A DNA stretch of 64,000 nucleotides. It comes from Pedobacter sp. W3I1 (lineage in GTDB: Bacteria > Bacteroidota > Bacteroidia > Sphingobacteriales > Sphingobacteriaceae). Positions 28,101 to 35,023 of this stretch are shown here, piece by piece; position 1 is the first letter of the stretch; each line of letters opens with the position of its first letter. The notes beneath the pieces are model-generated. The model searched no databases and had not been told where the DNA came from. It saw only the letters and a list, made by a program, of their open reading frames with translations. The stretch is taken from positions 5,518,001 to 5,582,000 of the forward strand of contig NZ_JAUSXN010000001.1 of NCBI RefSeq assembly GCF_030816015.1, written 5' to 3'. A program made the position numbers and the translations under genes.

Positions 28101-29234
28101 AAACACCGGAGGCAAAGTAATCGCTGTAGAAGTGTCAGACGATTTCAGATACAAAAAATCGCCCCCGGCACCGCCCAAAGCAGCCCGCATCCTGTCGGTA
28201 TGAGGGGTAGGTATTCCTTTACGAATCTTGTAAGCATTATAAATAAGATTAGTCATATCGCCAACCCTCGCTCCCGGATTGATGCCCCAGTTGGTCCAAT
28301 AACTGGCATAACCACCAAAGGGAATATAGGTCATGGTAGCCCCGTCAAAAGCATATTGATGATATAACTCACCAATAGCCAATACCCGGTTATCAAGTTC
28401 GGCAAACATATCTATCTTCTGCTTGTAGGCAACTTCAGCACCCCATGCCAGGGCTGCTGCCTGCACACGCCAGTGGTCGTCGCGGCCGGTATCTCCTACT
28501 TCGCCATTGGGCAGCGAGTTACGCATGCCCCCGCCGGCATCCATCCTATACACTTCTATCGACTGGTTAAACCTGGTTACATCATTACAAAAAACCGATG
28601 CTGCGAGGGCAATTTTTAATTGGATAGCCCCCTTGTTCTGATCCCGCAACGGAAATGGAACAAATGAGGTTGGAAATAAAACTTCAGAAAAATATTTTTC
28701 TACATGCTGTGTATTGGCTGCAGTCCAGCCAGGAAAGGTATAGCGCAGGATTTCTGCCCCTACGCCCCAATACTGGGCATAATCGCCGATATCCAGCATA
28801 GATTCGCCGCCTCCCCAGGTGGTATTGGTAACCGCCCAGGCATCCAGTATATTGGTCGCTTTACGGGCATAAGTCGAATCGCCGGTAAACCACCACATAA
28901 ATGCCAGGTTATGGACAGCCACCATATCATTTCTCCATTGACTATTGTTTAAATCGGGGGCACGGGTAACAGTGGCAAATGGCCCTGCCATTACATAGGT
29001 AAGTTTAGACCGTGCATCGTTCTTAAATGAATTATAAGCCGAAAGCCAGGGCTCCCGGGTAATGTTGGCTTTCAACTGATTCAGGTCTGCCTGGTTTAAG
29101 GCAATACCCGGATGAATTAATGTTTGTGCCTGTGCCGTTGATTGAGCGCCCAAAAAAGTCAGAACAGCAAAAAAGAAAAAAATACGGTTCTTTTTTGCCA
29201 TCAGTTTTAACTGATAAAGTAAAAATTTTCTCAT
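22131..29234 (-). CDS. giant multimodular T9SS-exported lyase (alginate-lyase fold, FN3, beta-strand repeats, LamG, two CBM3-like domains)
   Basis: A 2367-residue protein with a signal peptide (cut near residue 36, AQA-QTL). Approximate order: alginate-lyase-type alpha-barrel (38-350) with a GRDDHWRVQAAALAWGAE motif; DUF1349-like lectin fold (380-548); putative Ig (558-635); two FN3 (638-810) with repeated SVKRS/KVKRG turns; autotransporter-associated beta-strand repeats (830-1340, GTGILTFSGNSTFGGSTTV); Ig (1343-1425); FN3 (1426-1510); LamG-like (1515-1715); three roughly 82-residue Ig-like repeats (1716-1960, Q-I-F-A...SSDP-VATV-DGK-HI); two CBM3-like domains (1961-2110, 2113-2265); T9SS sorting domain (2290-2367, VIYPNPVTNSRFSVTTTANL ... 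AGVYVLLLN). It should be anchored or released at the cell surface to cut a uronate-containing polymer bound to fibrous material. Substrate unproven. Confidence 0.85.
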   Translation of the reverse strand: MRKFLLYQLKLMAKKNRIFFFFAVLTFLGAQSTAQAQTLIHPGIALNQADLNQLKANITREPWLSAYNSFKNDARSKLTYVMAGPFATVTRAPDLNNSQWRNDMVAVHNLAFMWWFTGDSTYARKATNILDAWAVTNTTWGGGESMLDIGDYAQYWGVGAEILRYTFPGWTAANTQHVEKYFSEVLFPTSFVPFPLRDQNKGAIQLKIALAASVFCNDVTRFNQSIEVYRMDAGGGMRNSLPNGEVGDTGRDDHWRVQAAALAWGAEVAYKQKIDMFAELDNRVLAIGELYHQYAFDGATMTYIPFGGYASYWTNWGINPGARVGDMTNLIYNAYKIRKGIPTPHTDRMRAALGGAGGDFLYLKSSDTSTAITLPPVFYPADHVQPVSNLTNTDIGNPGLTGSAAFNNGIWTLKAAGTSTSNAFSFNFKKVSGNAGLVVKVDNMSLTTGGCGVMLRESLAPGSAFWDIFLGANGGVGRHGQPKAPWWLKIERVGTRIFAYHSQDGVNWTNLVCWYSATGFPANLYAGFYTVSNNVSAQNTATFSNVGYSQSAPTGSPEISSATTAAATVGAPFSYSINASGNPVSYSASGLPAGLTLDAATGIISGTPTELGKSEVTLASTNNMGSGTATLILNVIAAQAPAAPASMVASVVNSTQIKLSWAASANATTYSVKRSLTPGGTYTTIQSGITGTSFTDLAPASEVNNYYVVTALTGDKESVNSNEVFASVPPAIPSQPIVVNQSDRINLTWDAASGAVSYKVKRGTVSGGPYTTIATVSTTAYEDTAVASGSPYYYVISSVGTTKESANSIETFGVPGASSSVWSSTPLTDSLNLASNWIGNTLPVNPAILTFNATTDSLLTNDINGIIASRIQFGAEANTYTISGNALTLKNDLVNNSSNPEKLTMPIILGGQLNVAAKTNSIELNGMVSGTGSLLKTGNSALVLSGANTYSGNTIIRGTRGYAWGSTDGIQVLGIGTGTSGAPTSGPLGTGKIIMEGGALYTGLTTETATLYNDIEVPAGQSGFFYERMGHLNLYGKISGSGGLYNDGSDNYATISLYGDNSGFTGTFITKLRSGSHRLAFATPQSGSANAAWLLDAQGIDCHRIMFASGVLEFGSLSGRGGIRSNVAGTPVIRIGALNTNTNFGGTMANAAGTLSVEKVGTGILTFSGNSTFGGSTTVLNGTFLLNNGSAGTYNSPIVAKQGSLGGGGKNTSTITIGTGSGAGATLVPGTDGTIGTLSTTGLITLNTDATYKVDVNGPAATADKVIVGAASLNQSRLLLNSLVSGSLPMGTNFTILDNTGTNSINGIFKDLPEMSLISAGSYNFRITYKGGSGNDVQLLDDRTLPVTITSALTDTALIGKNFTYTITAIKSPTNATGLPAGLSINTATGVISGTPGESGLFSITLTASNETGADTAALSLKILSTTVSGVLVAAGDAKNIVEWDAIQNFTYHVKRSATSGGPYTTIASVGTPTFTDTNVSNGTSYYYVVALVDSTGEMSSSAEVVATPNIGQVSYLKFDETSGMRGIDSWGARHGLLAATAGRDVGKYGKALKLDGTANAYATLPTGIVSALNDFTISTWLKMDAKTNWMRVFDFGAGTSKYMFLSIQAGSANVMRYAIKNGGAEQVVSYNYTLPLNTWTHLAITQSGNTCTLYINGTAVAANTGLTIKPSAIGSTTLNYLGRSQFNDPLFNGSIDEFKLYSRALTAAEIAQNMKLGQNIIFNALAAKGTGDADFDPAATATSGLPVTYVSSDPSIATIVDGKIHIIAAGTSNITASQAGNTDYTAAQPISRILTVKNVQTISFPAMASKVTGDVDFDAGAIASSGLTLSYNSSDPNVATVVDGKLHILTAGTTTITASQAGNAQYLAATPVSQVLTVKNVQTINFAAIAPKVLGDADFTLEASATSGIPVSFSSSDENVATVINSVVHILKAGTTTFTATQPGNGSYSSANATQSLTILPLNLKVLSADGDNGQQLNNVIRPKLKIVNEDTTSTSYSQLTARYWFTAENFAGINTWIDYAQMGNSKVKTKYIQLNQPKKNAYGYVEYSFDATAGTLAAGAGSGIIESGIANTNWANFTESNDFSYQAGSTYVANSKITLYRNGVLVWGVEPQLIAETKSVKVLTESKNAGNSTISTYLKVENTGNTSIDYKDIAIRYFFTPESAASLDFWVDYANLGAAKIKGQFVAISPSLSVTGSTYLELKVDSSAGKLYPLSGTGNIQYRIAKSDWSSFNQLNDYSYQTGNFAENNHVCVYYKGELIYGTAPAGSNNQLAIAAQKELSTNVASSTVIYPNPVTNSRFSVTTTANLLKKDVEVKLIDLTGRTVYSKSAVNNSGNIEVQLQRQVSAGVYVLLLNNQYAGKVLIN

Positions 29235-29470
29235 AAGGATGTAATTAGTTGGTTATAAATCAGATTTTTGAGAGCCGATTTCCATAAAGACGCATGATAT
29301 CACCCTTTGATACTCATATAAAAAAAATAAGCATACATTGGTCACTAATCCATAAAAAAAACGTGTCTTAAATCGAGGCCTTTTCATTGTCTATAAAAGC
29401 AAGCCGGACTGAATAACCTCATGTGCATTTTAAATAACAGGCTTTTCCTTATTGGCCCCAATAATCTCAG

Positions 29471-30925
29471 CTACTTTCCGGTCCTGCGAAAAATCACACC
29501 GTCAACATGATCGCCGACAAACATGCCGGCCATATCGGAAGTCTTGAACCAGGCAGGCTTGCCAGGCATATCATCAGAAAACAATACCCCGTTTAACCTC
29601 AGGTCCTCAAATACAATGTTCTTAACCTTTCTCTGGTCGTCATAACCTAATATGATCGAAGGTTTTGCATTTTTACCATGGTAGCTTACGTTTTTAAATA
29701 AAACATTTTCAATACCACGGCCAGGAGAAGTACAATATTTGGGATTGAAAAACACCCGGAGATTAACCAACTGGCCTTCCCTGAAGTCTTCAACCCTGAT
29801 ATCCTCGAACCGGACATTGCGGATCAGATTACTGTCGCCGGCATTGATGCTCATACAGCCCTGATAATCGACCTGTGGCTCTTTATGGTCCAAAATATCG
29901 ATATTGATATAGCTCAGGTTTTCCAGCACTTCGGGCCGGGGCGTATTCCTATGGGTCCCAATGAGAATAGGGTGGGCAACATCAGCCCAAAGGGTAGAAT
30001 TGCGCATGGTCACATTTTTACAGCCTCCGGTAAATCCCAGCCGGGTACCATAAACGGTAGTACAGTCGTCGGAATTACGGTTAAAAACGCCATCAATGAG
30101 TACGTTATTACTTGAAATAACATTCATGCCGTCGCCCCATTTATAGTAGCTCATGCATTTAAAGTTGCGTATGGTTACGTTGTCTGATCCTCCTGTAAAA
30201 CACTGGGTACCGAAGAGCCCGTCTATTTCGATATTTTTGGAATTCGCAATCTTGATGGCGCCTTTAATGGAGTGGTCGATCATTCCCCTTCCGAGAACCT
30301 TAACATTTTCAACCTTGTCGATCAGGATCTGCCCCTTAAGAACAGCGCCGCCAGCAACATATACGGTTTTTCCGGATAAAACCTTTAATTTCCCTTTGGG
30401 AATTTCATGTAAACCGGGTCCAAAAAAAACAACATTTTTATCTGTACTATCAGGAATGAACGTTTCTACGGGATTTGCAAAGAGGTGAAGGTTGTGAAAA
30501 AGATCACCGTTTACCTCAACAGAAAGATTTGCGGGTTTCTCCAGTTTAAAGGTAATTGTCCTGCCCGATACTTTATTCGGAATATGATAGGAAAGCGGAC
30601 GTATCCGCGAGGTACTGATAGCACCTTTATTAAATTGTACGGAAATCTCTACTGCCCCTGAAAAATCAAAATAGGCCATTGAGGCTTTTTCTACTGAATG
30701 GTCCAATCCCTTGACCCGGTCAACCATTACGGCATATTCAGGGAGATCCTGCCAGGGTTGTCCAGGCATCCGAACTTTAACAGTAAAATCGGTATTCTGC
30801 GGAACGGATGCTGGTGCAGGATATGCTTTTAATATCGGCTTGGTTTGTGCAGTTAAAGACGGTGCGCCCAATAGGATTAAACCTATGGCAACAAAACATC
30901 TTGTGATGTTGAATAAATGCTTCAT
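29471..30925 (-). CDS. secreted right-handed beta-helix glycosidase (GH28/GH49-like)
   Basis: About 484 residues from MKHLFNITRC, chosen because it begins a proper signal peptide (ends LTA-QTKP); an in-frame ATG 51 codons earlier has no such sense. An N-terminal beta-sandwich (about 25-165) ends LEKPANLSVEVNGDLFHNLHLF. A parallel beta-helix follows with repeated strands (NVTIRNFKCMSYYKWGDGMN, VLIDGVFNRNSDDCTTVYG, NVTMRNSTLWADVAHPILIG). NSDD in one turn resembles the catalytic Asp pair of GH28 polygalacturonases, but the GHG and RIK motifs are not clear. A sandwich-plus-helix layout also fits GH49-type enzymes. It probably cleaves a galacturonan-like or alpha-linked backbone in the periplasm. 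Last gene of the run starting at 36799. Confidence 0.7.
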   Translation of the reverse strand: MKHLFNITRCFVAIGLILLGAPSLTAQTKPILKAYPAPASVPQNTDFTVKVRMPGQPWQDLPEYAVMVDRVKGLDHSVEKASMAYFDFSGAVEISVQFNKGAISTSRIRPLSYHIPNKVSGRTITFKLEKPANLSVEVNGDLFHNLHLFANPVETFIPDSTDKNVVFFGPGLHEIPKGKLKVLSGKTVYVAGGAVLKGQILIDKVENVKVLGRGMIDHSIKGAIKIANSKNIEIDGLFGTQCFTGGSDNVTIRNFKCMSYYKWGDGMNVISSNNVLIDGVFNRNSDDCTTVYGTRLGFTGGCKNVTMRNSTLWADVAHPILIGTHRNTPRPEVLENLSYINIDILDHKEPQVDYQGCMSINAGDSNLIRNVRFEDIRVEDFREGQLVNLRVFFNPKYCTSPGRGIENVLFKNVSYHGKNAKPSIILGYDDQRKVKNIVFEDLRLNGVLFSDDMPGKPAWFKTSDMAGMFVGDHVDGVIFRRTGK

Positions 30926-31095
30926 AAAATGGCTGTATGATAAAATCAGGCCGGATAATACCTGGCCTTGATGATGGCAAAACACATGTTTCCGGCCTTG
31001 ATGGCCCAAACCGTAAAATTCTGCCCTGTTTCCATCATAAGACACTCCACCCTGCCTTCTATACTCATTCTTTATCAAATGATTTTAATCGTTTT

Positions 31096-32118
31096 TTATA
31101 ACGGTCTGGTGGTTGAATCCCTGATAATGAAATGGGCCGGAACAGTTACTTTTTGGACAGCCCGCTCTTCTAAAGGTTTGTTGAGTAAACTGAGCAGTAC
31201 CCTGATCGATTGCCGCGCAAGTTCAGATATAGGCTGGGCGACTGCAGTTATGGTCGGTTCGTAAAAATCGAAGACCTGGTGATCATCAAATGCAACAATG
31301 CCCATGTTGCCCGGTATGTTATAACCAAGCTGATTGATCGCCTTTATGCCACTAAAAGTAAGGTAATTTGTAGCGAAATAAACAGCGTCGACCCTTTTGT
31401 TCTGTCTGAGGAACCTCACAAGCTGCTTAACCGTTTGAGCCGGATCATTTCCATAAGGCACTTTTTCTACAATAACCTCCAGCCCATGTTCGGCCATTGC
31501 CTTTATATAGCCCAGTTTCCGATCTTCCATCTGGCTCTGGCTGCTATCCAGCGTAATAAATGCAATATGAGCAAAAGCATGCTCTGCCAGGTATTTCGAA
31601 GCATTATAGCTGGCTTTAAAATTATCAAGGATTACATAACTTGATTCAATATCCTGATAATACCTATCGAACAGTACAACCGGAGATCCTTCATCAATAA
31701 GCGACTGTATTTCTTTTTCCATCCCGGGCGGAGGAGTTATAATATAACCATCTACATTGCGGTCTCTGAAAAGCTGGATGAGCTCCCTGGTTTTATCCGG
31801 ATCGTTATCGGTACTACAATAGAAAATCTTATATCCGTTCTGATAGGCAATTTCCTCGATATGATAAGCCATCTGGGCAAAAAAATAATCGGAGATCTTT
31901 TCCACCATCAAGCCAATAATCATAGTCTTACCGGTGCTCAGGCTCTGGGCCAGGCGACTTGGTTTATAGCCGTTCTCATCAATGTACTGCAGTACTTTTT
32001 CGGTCAAAGCCAAACTGATACGTTTCTCTTTGGCCTTACCATTGATAATGAAGGAAATTGTAGACTTTGAAATATTCAGGGCAGTTGCTATATCGCCTAT
32101 GGAGATCTTTTTTGCCAT
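31096..32118 (-). CDS. LacI-family transcriptional regulator
   Basis: A 340-residue protein. The N-terminal HTH ISIGDIATALNISKSTISFIINGKAKEKRIS is followed by the hinge YKPSRLAQSLSTGKT and a periplasmic-binding-protein-like sensor (IGLMVEKISDYFFAQMAYHIEE; VDAVYFATNYLTFSGIKAI; GIVAFDDHQVFDFYEPTITAVAQP). It binds a sugar or sugar acid and controls DNA at a palindromic operator with central CG. It is embedded in the lyase/hydrolase run (27 nt after the esterase gene, 170 nt before the beta-helix enzyme), so it probably controls these genes and may bind the palindrome at 19776. Confidence 0.93.
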   Translation of the reverse strand: MAKKISIGDIATALNISKSTISFIINGKAKEKRISLALTEKVLQYIDENGYKPSRLAQSLSTGKTMIIGLMVEKISDYFFAQMAYHIEEIAYQNGYKIFYCSTDNDPDKTRELIQLFRDRNVDGYIITPPPGMEKEIQSLIDEGSPVVLFDRYYQDIESSYVILDNFKASYNASKYLAEHAFAHIAFITLDSSQSQMEDRKLGYIKAMAEHGLEVIVEKVPYGNDPAQTVKQLVRFLRQNKRVDAVYFATNYLTFSGIKAINQLGYNIPGNMGIVAFDDHQVFDFYEPTITAVAQPISELARQSIRVLLSLLNKPLEERAVQKVTVPAHFIIRDSTTRPL

Positions 32119-32145
32119 TACCGGAAATTAGATTGAAGTGACAGA

Positions 32146-33750
32146 TCAGTTGATTATCGAAAATGTCCTTTGTATCGGAACAGCCGATTGGACCTGTCGC
32201 GCGGGCGTATTAGCTCCATATTGCCACGCTACCAGCGTAACTTTTAAAGGCAACTTGCTTCTGGGCGGGATGGCTGTAAAATAAAGGATACCGTCTACGA
32301 TTTCTACTGGCCCTTCCTTTACGAAATACTGTAATGGCAGTCCGGCATCAGAGCGGCCAACTAGTTTCATGGATTTTACAGACTTTTTCTGGTCTGCGAT
32401 TTCCGGAAAAGTAATTTTCTGTGGTATCCCTTTCAGATTGGAAAGAGGTATCTTCATATTTGCCTGTTGCACGGATGAGCGGTATTTTGCATCTCCCTTC
32501 TGACTGGCCATTAGCCAGATATCATTGCTCCGCTTGGTGTTATTGAAGCCCATTCGGTAAAAAGCTACCTGAAATGTAGTGTCATTGATTTTCCTGACCG
32601 GACCACAGATCCGGGAGATCACGATTTTCTCTTCGGGACGGTAAAGTACATTAATGGCATGGGTTGCGGTATCAGTATTTATTGCCGAAACATGAAAGGT
32701 AATCCCATCCGCAAGGGGATCGAAAAGAGGTCTGAAACCAGCAAAGCCTGCAGGAGGTAAGAGTTTACCATTTTGCATGAATCCGATTGACCGCTTTATT
32801 TTAGCCCGCGCGACTTTATACAGATCCTCGGTTACCTTTGCCATTTGCCCGTCAAATACCCATCCGGCCTCGGCTTTGTTTCCTTTATAATCATGGTAGG
32901 GCGCCGAAACAGCATTTGGCAATTCGTCTTTTCTCCATCTATCAACCAGCCATCCTTTCTGGGGCTGAATAGCAGAAAGAATCGGAAAAGTATTTAAAGG
33001 TATTTTTTTGGGAAGCCGGGTTTTTACTGCTTTAGAGATAAACAAGTTAAGGTAGTCTATCAACTCATCTGAATAATCAAAGTGGCCATGTCCAGCATCA
33101 CAGAACAGTGCAATGGGCGAATCGGGGTTATCTTTTCTGTATTTCATTGCCGGGCTAATCCGGCCCTCCAACCATTCATCTTCGCCCATCACAAAAAGTC
33201 CGGGGATGCCGTTTAGGTTCCTTCCCCCCCAGTCTGGATTGGGCTTACCGCTACCAGTCATATTGGTTAATGGTGCATCTCCATGTATGGATAACACGGC
33301 GATTGTCCGATCAGGATTATAAGCTGCAAAATTCCAGGGATAGCTTGCTGCAGCAGAGTGTCCTATAGGTATAACAGGGGCAAATGCCAGTTCACTGTAA
33401 CCCGATATTTCTGCCAGGTTTTTCATTGTTGCGAAAAAAACCGCCGAGGAGCTAAAATTAAAGACCATATCCACTGAAGGCGTAATCCAGATTTCAGCAA
33501 GGCCGAGGGCAGAAAGGTTTTTTCTAAAAGCACTGTGTTCCAATATCCCTTCTTCGAGCATATTGTGCTGCCCTATAACTACCCCCCTTACCTGTTTACA
33601 ATCAGGCGGGATCCATAAAAATGCTGTTGGCAGTTCTCCTGTCTCGGAAGAAATGCTGCTCTTTACCGGAACAGACCATTGCCATTCTGCAGCAAAAATG
33701 TTTTGGCACAGCAATAAAAAAGCAAAGCAGATAAAAATTATTCTGGTCAT
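32146..33750 (-). CDS. secreted alpha/beta-hydrolase with C-terminal Ig-like domain
   Basis: A 534-residue protein. A signal peptide (about 1-20, FAA-EWQ) is followed by an alpha/beta-hydrolase core: RGVVIGQHNMLEEGILEH (strand and oxyanion region), VIPIGHSAAASYPW with Ser in G-H-S-A-A as the nucleophile, and DAGHGHFDYSDE with the likely catalytic His. Residues 290-430 form a beta-rich middle. The last 85 residues (QKITFPEIADQKKSVK ... VDGILYFTAIPPRSK) resemble the three Ig-like repeats of the giant lyase. It may be an esterase removing acetyl or other acyl groups from the polysaccharide; a peptidase-like activity cannot be excluded. It lies 57 nt downstream of the lyase gene. Confidence 0.75.
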   Translation of the reverse strand: MTRIIFICFAFLLLCQNIFAAEWQWSVPVKSSISSETGELPTAFLWIPPDCKQVRGVVIGQHNMLEEGILEHSAFRKNLSALGLAEIWITPSVDMVFNFSSSAVFFATMKNLAEISGYSELAFAPVIPIGHSAAASYPWNFAAYNPDRTIAVLSIHGDAPLTNMTGSGKPNPDWGGRNLNGIPGLFVMGEDEWLEGRISPAMKYRKDNPDSPIALFCDAGHGHFDYSDELIDYLNLFISKAVKTRLPKKIPLNTFPILSAIQPQKGWLVDRWRKDELPNAVSAPYHDYKGNKAEAGWVFDGQMAKVTEDLYKVARAKIKRSIGFMQNGKLLPPAGFAGFRPLFDPLADGITFHVSAINTDTATHAINVLYRPEEKIVISRICGPVRKINDTTFQVAFYRMGFNNTKRSNDIWLMASQKGDAKYRSSVQQANMKIPLSNLKGIPQKITFPEIADQKKSVKSMKLVGRSDAGLPLQYFVKEGPVEIVDGILYFTAIPPRSKLPLKVTLVAWQYGANTPARQVQSAVPIQRTFSIIN

Positions 33751-33807
33751 AGAAATTAGTTTAGCGCATTATCGGTCAGTCTATTTTAAATTATATGGCT
33801 ATCCGGA

Positions 33808-35019
33808 TTATTGTGGATGCGGCAGGGAAAAGAAAAGCGTTCCAAAACCTGCATTGTCTGCATTGAATCCTGCCCCTTCAGGTCTAAGTTCATCTGCTGC
33901 TTGTTTAGTGTAGCGGTACTCGTCTGCCGGTATACCTTTTATCCGAAAAGCATAATGGTTATATACCTGTTCAAAGATCGAACGTAGGTTGCCTCTTCCA
34001 CTGGTGGATATCTTATCGGCAGGAAACCTGCCGCTGATGTCGGTATAAGGCTGAAAGGACACATCTTCCCCGAGATTATAACGGGCTGTATACTCAAAGC
34101 CTTTGAGCAACCTGTTTTGCGCAAAACTGTACATATCCATCCCCTGGTTCCATCCAATCTCGCACATTTCTGCCAGATGGCCGATCCCAAGCATACTGTG
34201 CGGTTGGTCACGTCCACTCTCCTGCCCCTGGCCATCTTCATTTACAATATAATGCAGCAGGCTACCATTTCCAGGGCCCTTATAATAAAAATCAACTGCG
34301 CGATCGAACATTTCATGATCATCATTAAAAACGGCAATAGCCATCATACCCTTCATGCAGGCAAGATCCCAGTTACCGTGGGCCCAAAGCGCAAAATATT
34401 GAATCGGGGGATAAAACACATCCCTGAACATCACTTTGCATTTTTCGATGTCCTCCTGTTTCCATTTTGGATAAGTAGCGCGCATAATCTCTGCGGCACT
34501 GGCCATCTTAAAAACATTTAGTCCAGCTCCTAACTCCACATCTGTTCCATCAAAAACCTTAAAGGTTTCAGACCAGGCATTTATAATTTTTATCGCCGTT
34601 TTGGCATGGGCTTCATCGCCCGTAATAGTCCACATCACTGCATTTTGATAAGCGGCGCAAACATCTTTCTCCAGGTTTCCGATATTTTTGCCGGCACCAA
34701 TCAGTAAGCTACGCTCTACATGCTGGACGGCATGAGGTTCCCAGGAAGCGCTCGACCATGGATGCAACCTGAATTTCTCAAATGCACTCTTCCATGGTTC
34801 CCTGCCCATGGCGACCATATCTTTCATCCGCTGGAGATCACTGCCTGAATGCAACAGGCCGGGATGGGTAAAAGGCTTGGGATGGTAGGCCATCGGTTTT
34901 TCCAATTTTAGCACCTGCCCATAAGTGTTTGCCATATAGGAAAAGAAGATGATAAAGGTTAACATCCATTTACCATTACGGATTACCCTGTGATATACAT
35001 TTAAACTATGCATGCTCAA
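33808..35019 (-). CDS. secreted alginate-lyase-family polysaccharide lyase, copy 1
   Basis: A 403-residue protein; the signal segment MLTFIIFFSYMANTYGQ lies 18 residues in, so translation may start at the third codon or later. The alpha/alpha-barrel of the alginate-lyase superfamily (PL5/PL38-type fold) shows HPGLLHSGSDLQRMKDMV, AYQNAVMWTITGDEAHAKTAIKIINAWS, WAHGNWDLACMKG (Asn/His region) and ESGRDQPHSMLGIGHLAEMCEIGW. The GRD-x-x-H motif is shared with the copy at 37243-38373 and with the first domain of the giant lyase. It probably cleaves a glucuronan- or alginate-like uronate chain by beta-elimination. It starts 4 nt after the stop of the beta-helix gene and is probably coupled to it. Confidence 0.8.
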   Translation of the reverse strand: MSMHSLNVYHRVIRNGKWMLTFIIFFSYMANTYGQVLKLEKPMAYHPKPFTHPGLLHSGSDLQRMKDMVAMGREPWKSAFEKFRLHPWSSASWEPHAVQHVERSLLIGAGKNIGNLEKDVCAAYQNAVMWTITGDEAHAKTAIKIINAWSETFKVFDGTDVELGAGLNVFKMASAAEIMRATYPKWKQEDIEKCKVMFRDVFYPPIQYFALWAHGNWDLACMKGMMAIAVFNDDHEMFDRAVDFYYKGPGNGSLLHYIVNEDGQGQESGRDQPHSMLGIGHLAEMCEIGWNQGMDMYSFAQNRLLKGFEYTARYNLGEDVSFQPYTDISGRFPADKISTSGRGNLRSIFEQVYNHYAFRIKGIPADEYRYTKQAADELRPEGAGFNADNAGFGTLFFSLPHPQ

Positions 35020-35023
35020 TATT

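Noticed and set aside
30926..31078. 51-codon N-terminal extension of the beta-helix glycosidase
   Set aside because: It precedes a perfect signal peptide and has no sense of its own; the later ATG (30925) is the likely start.
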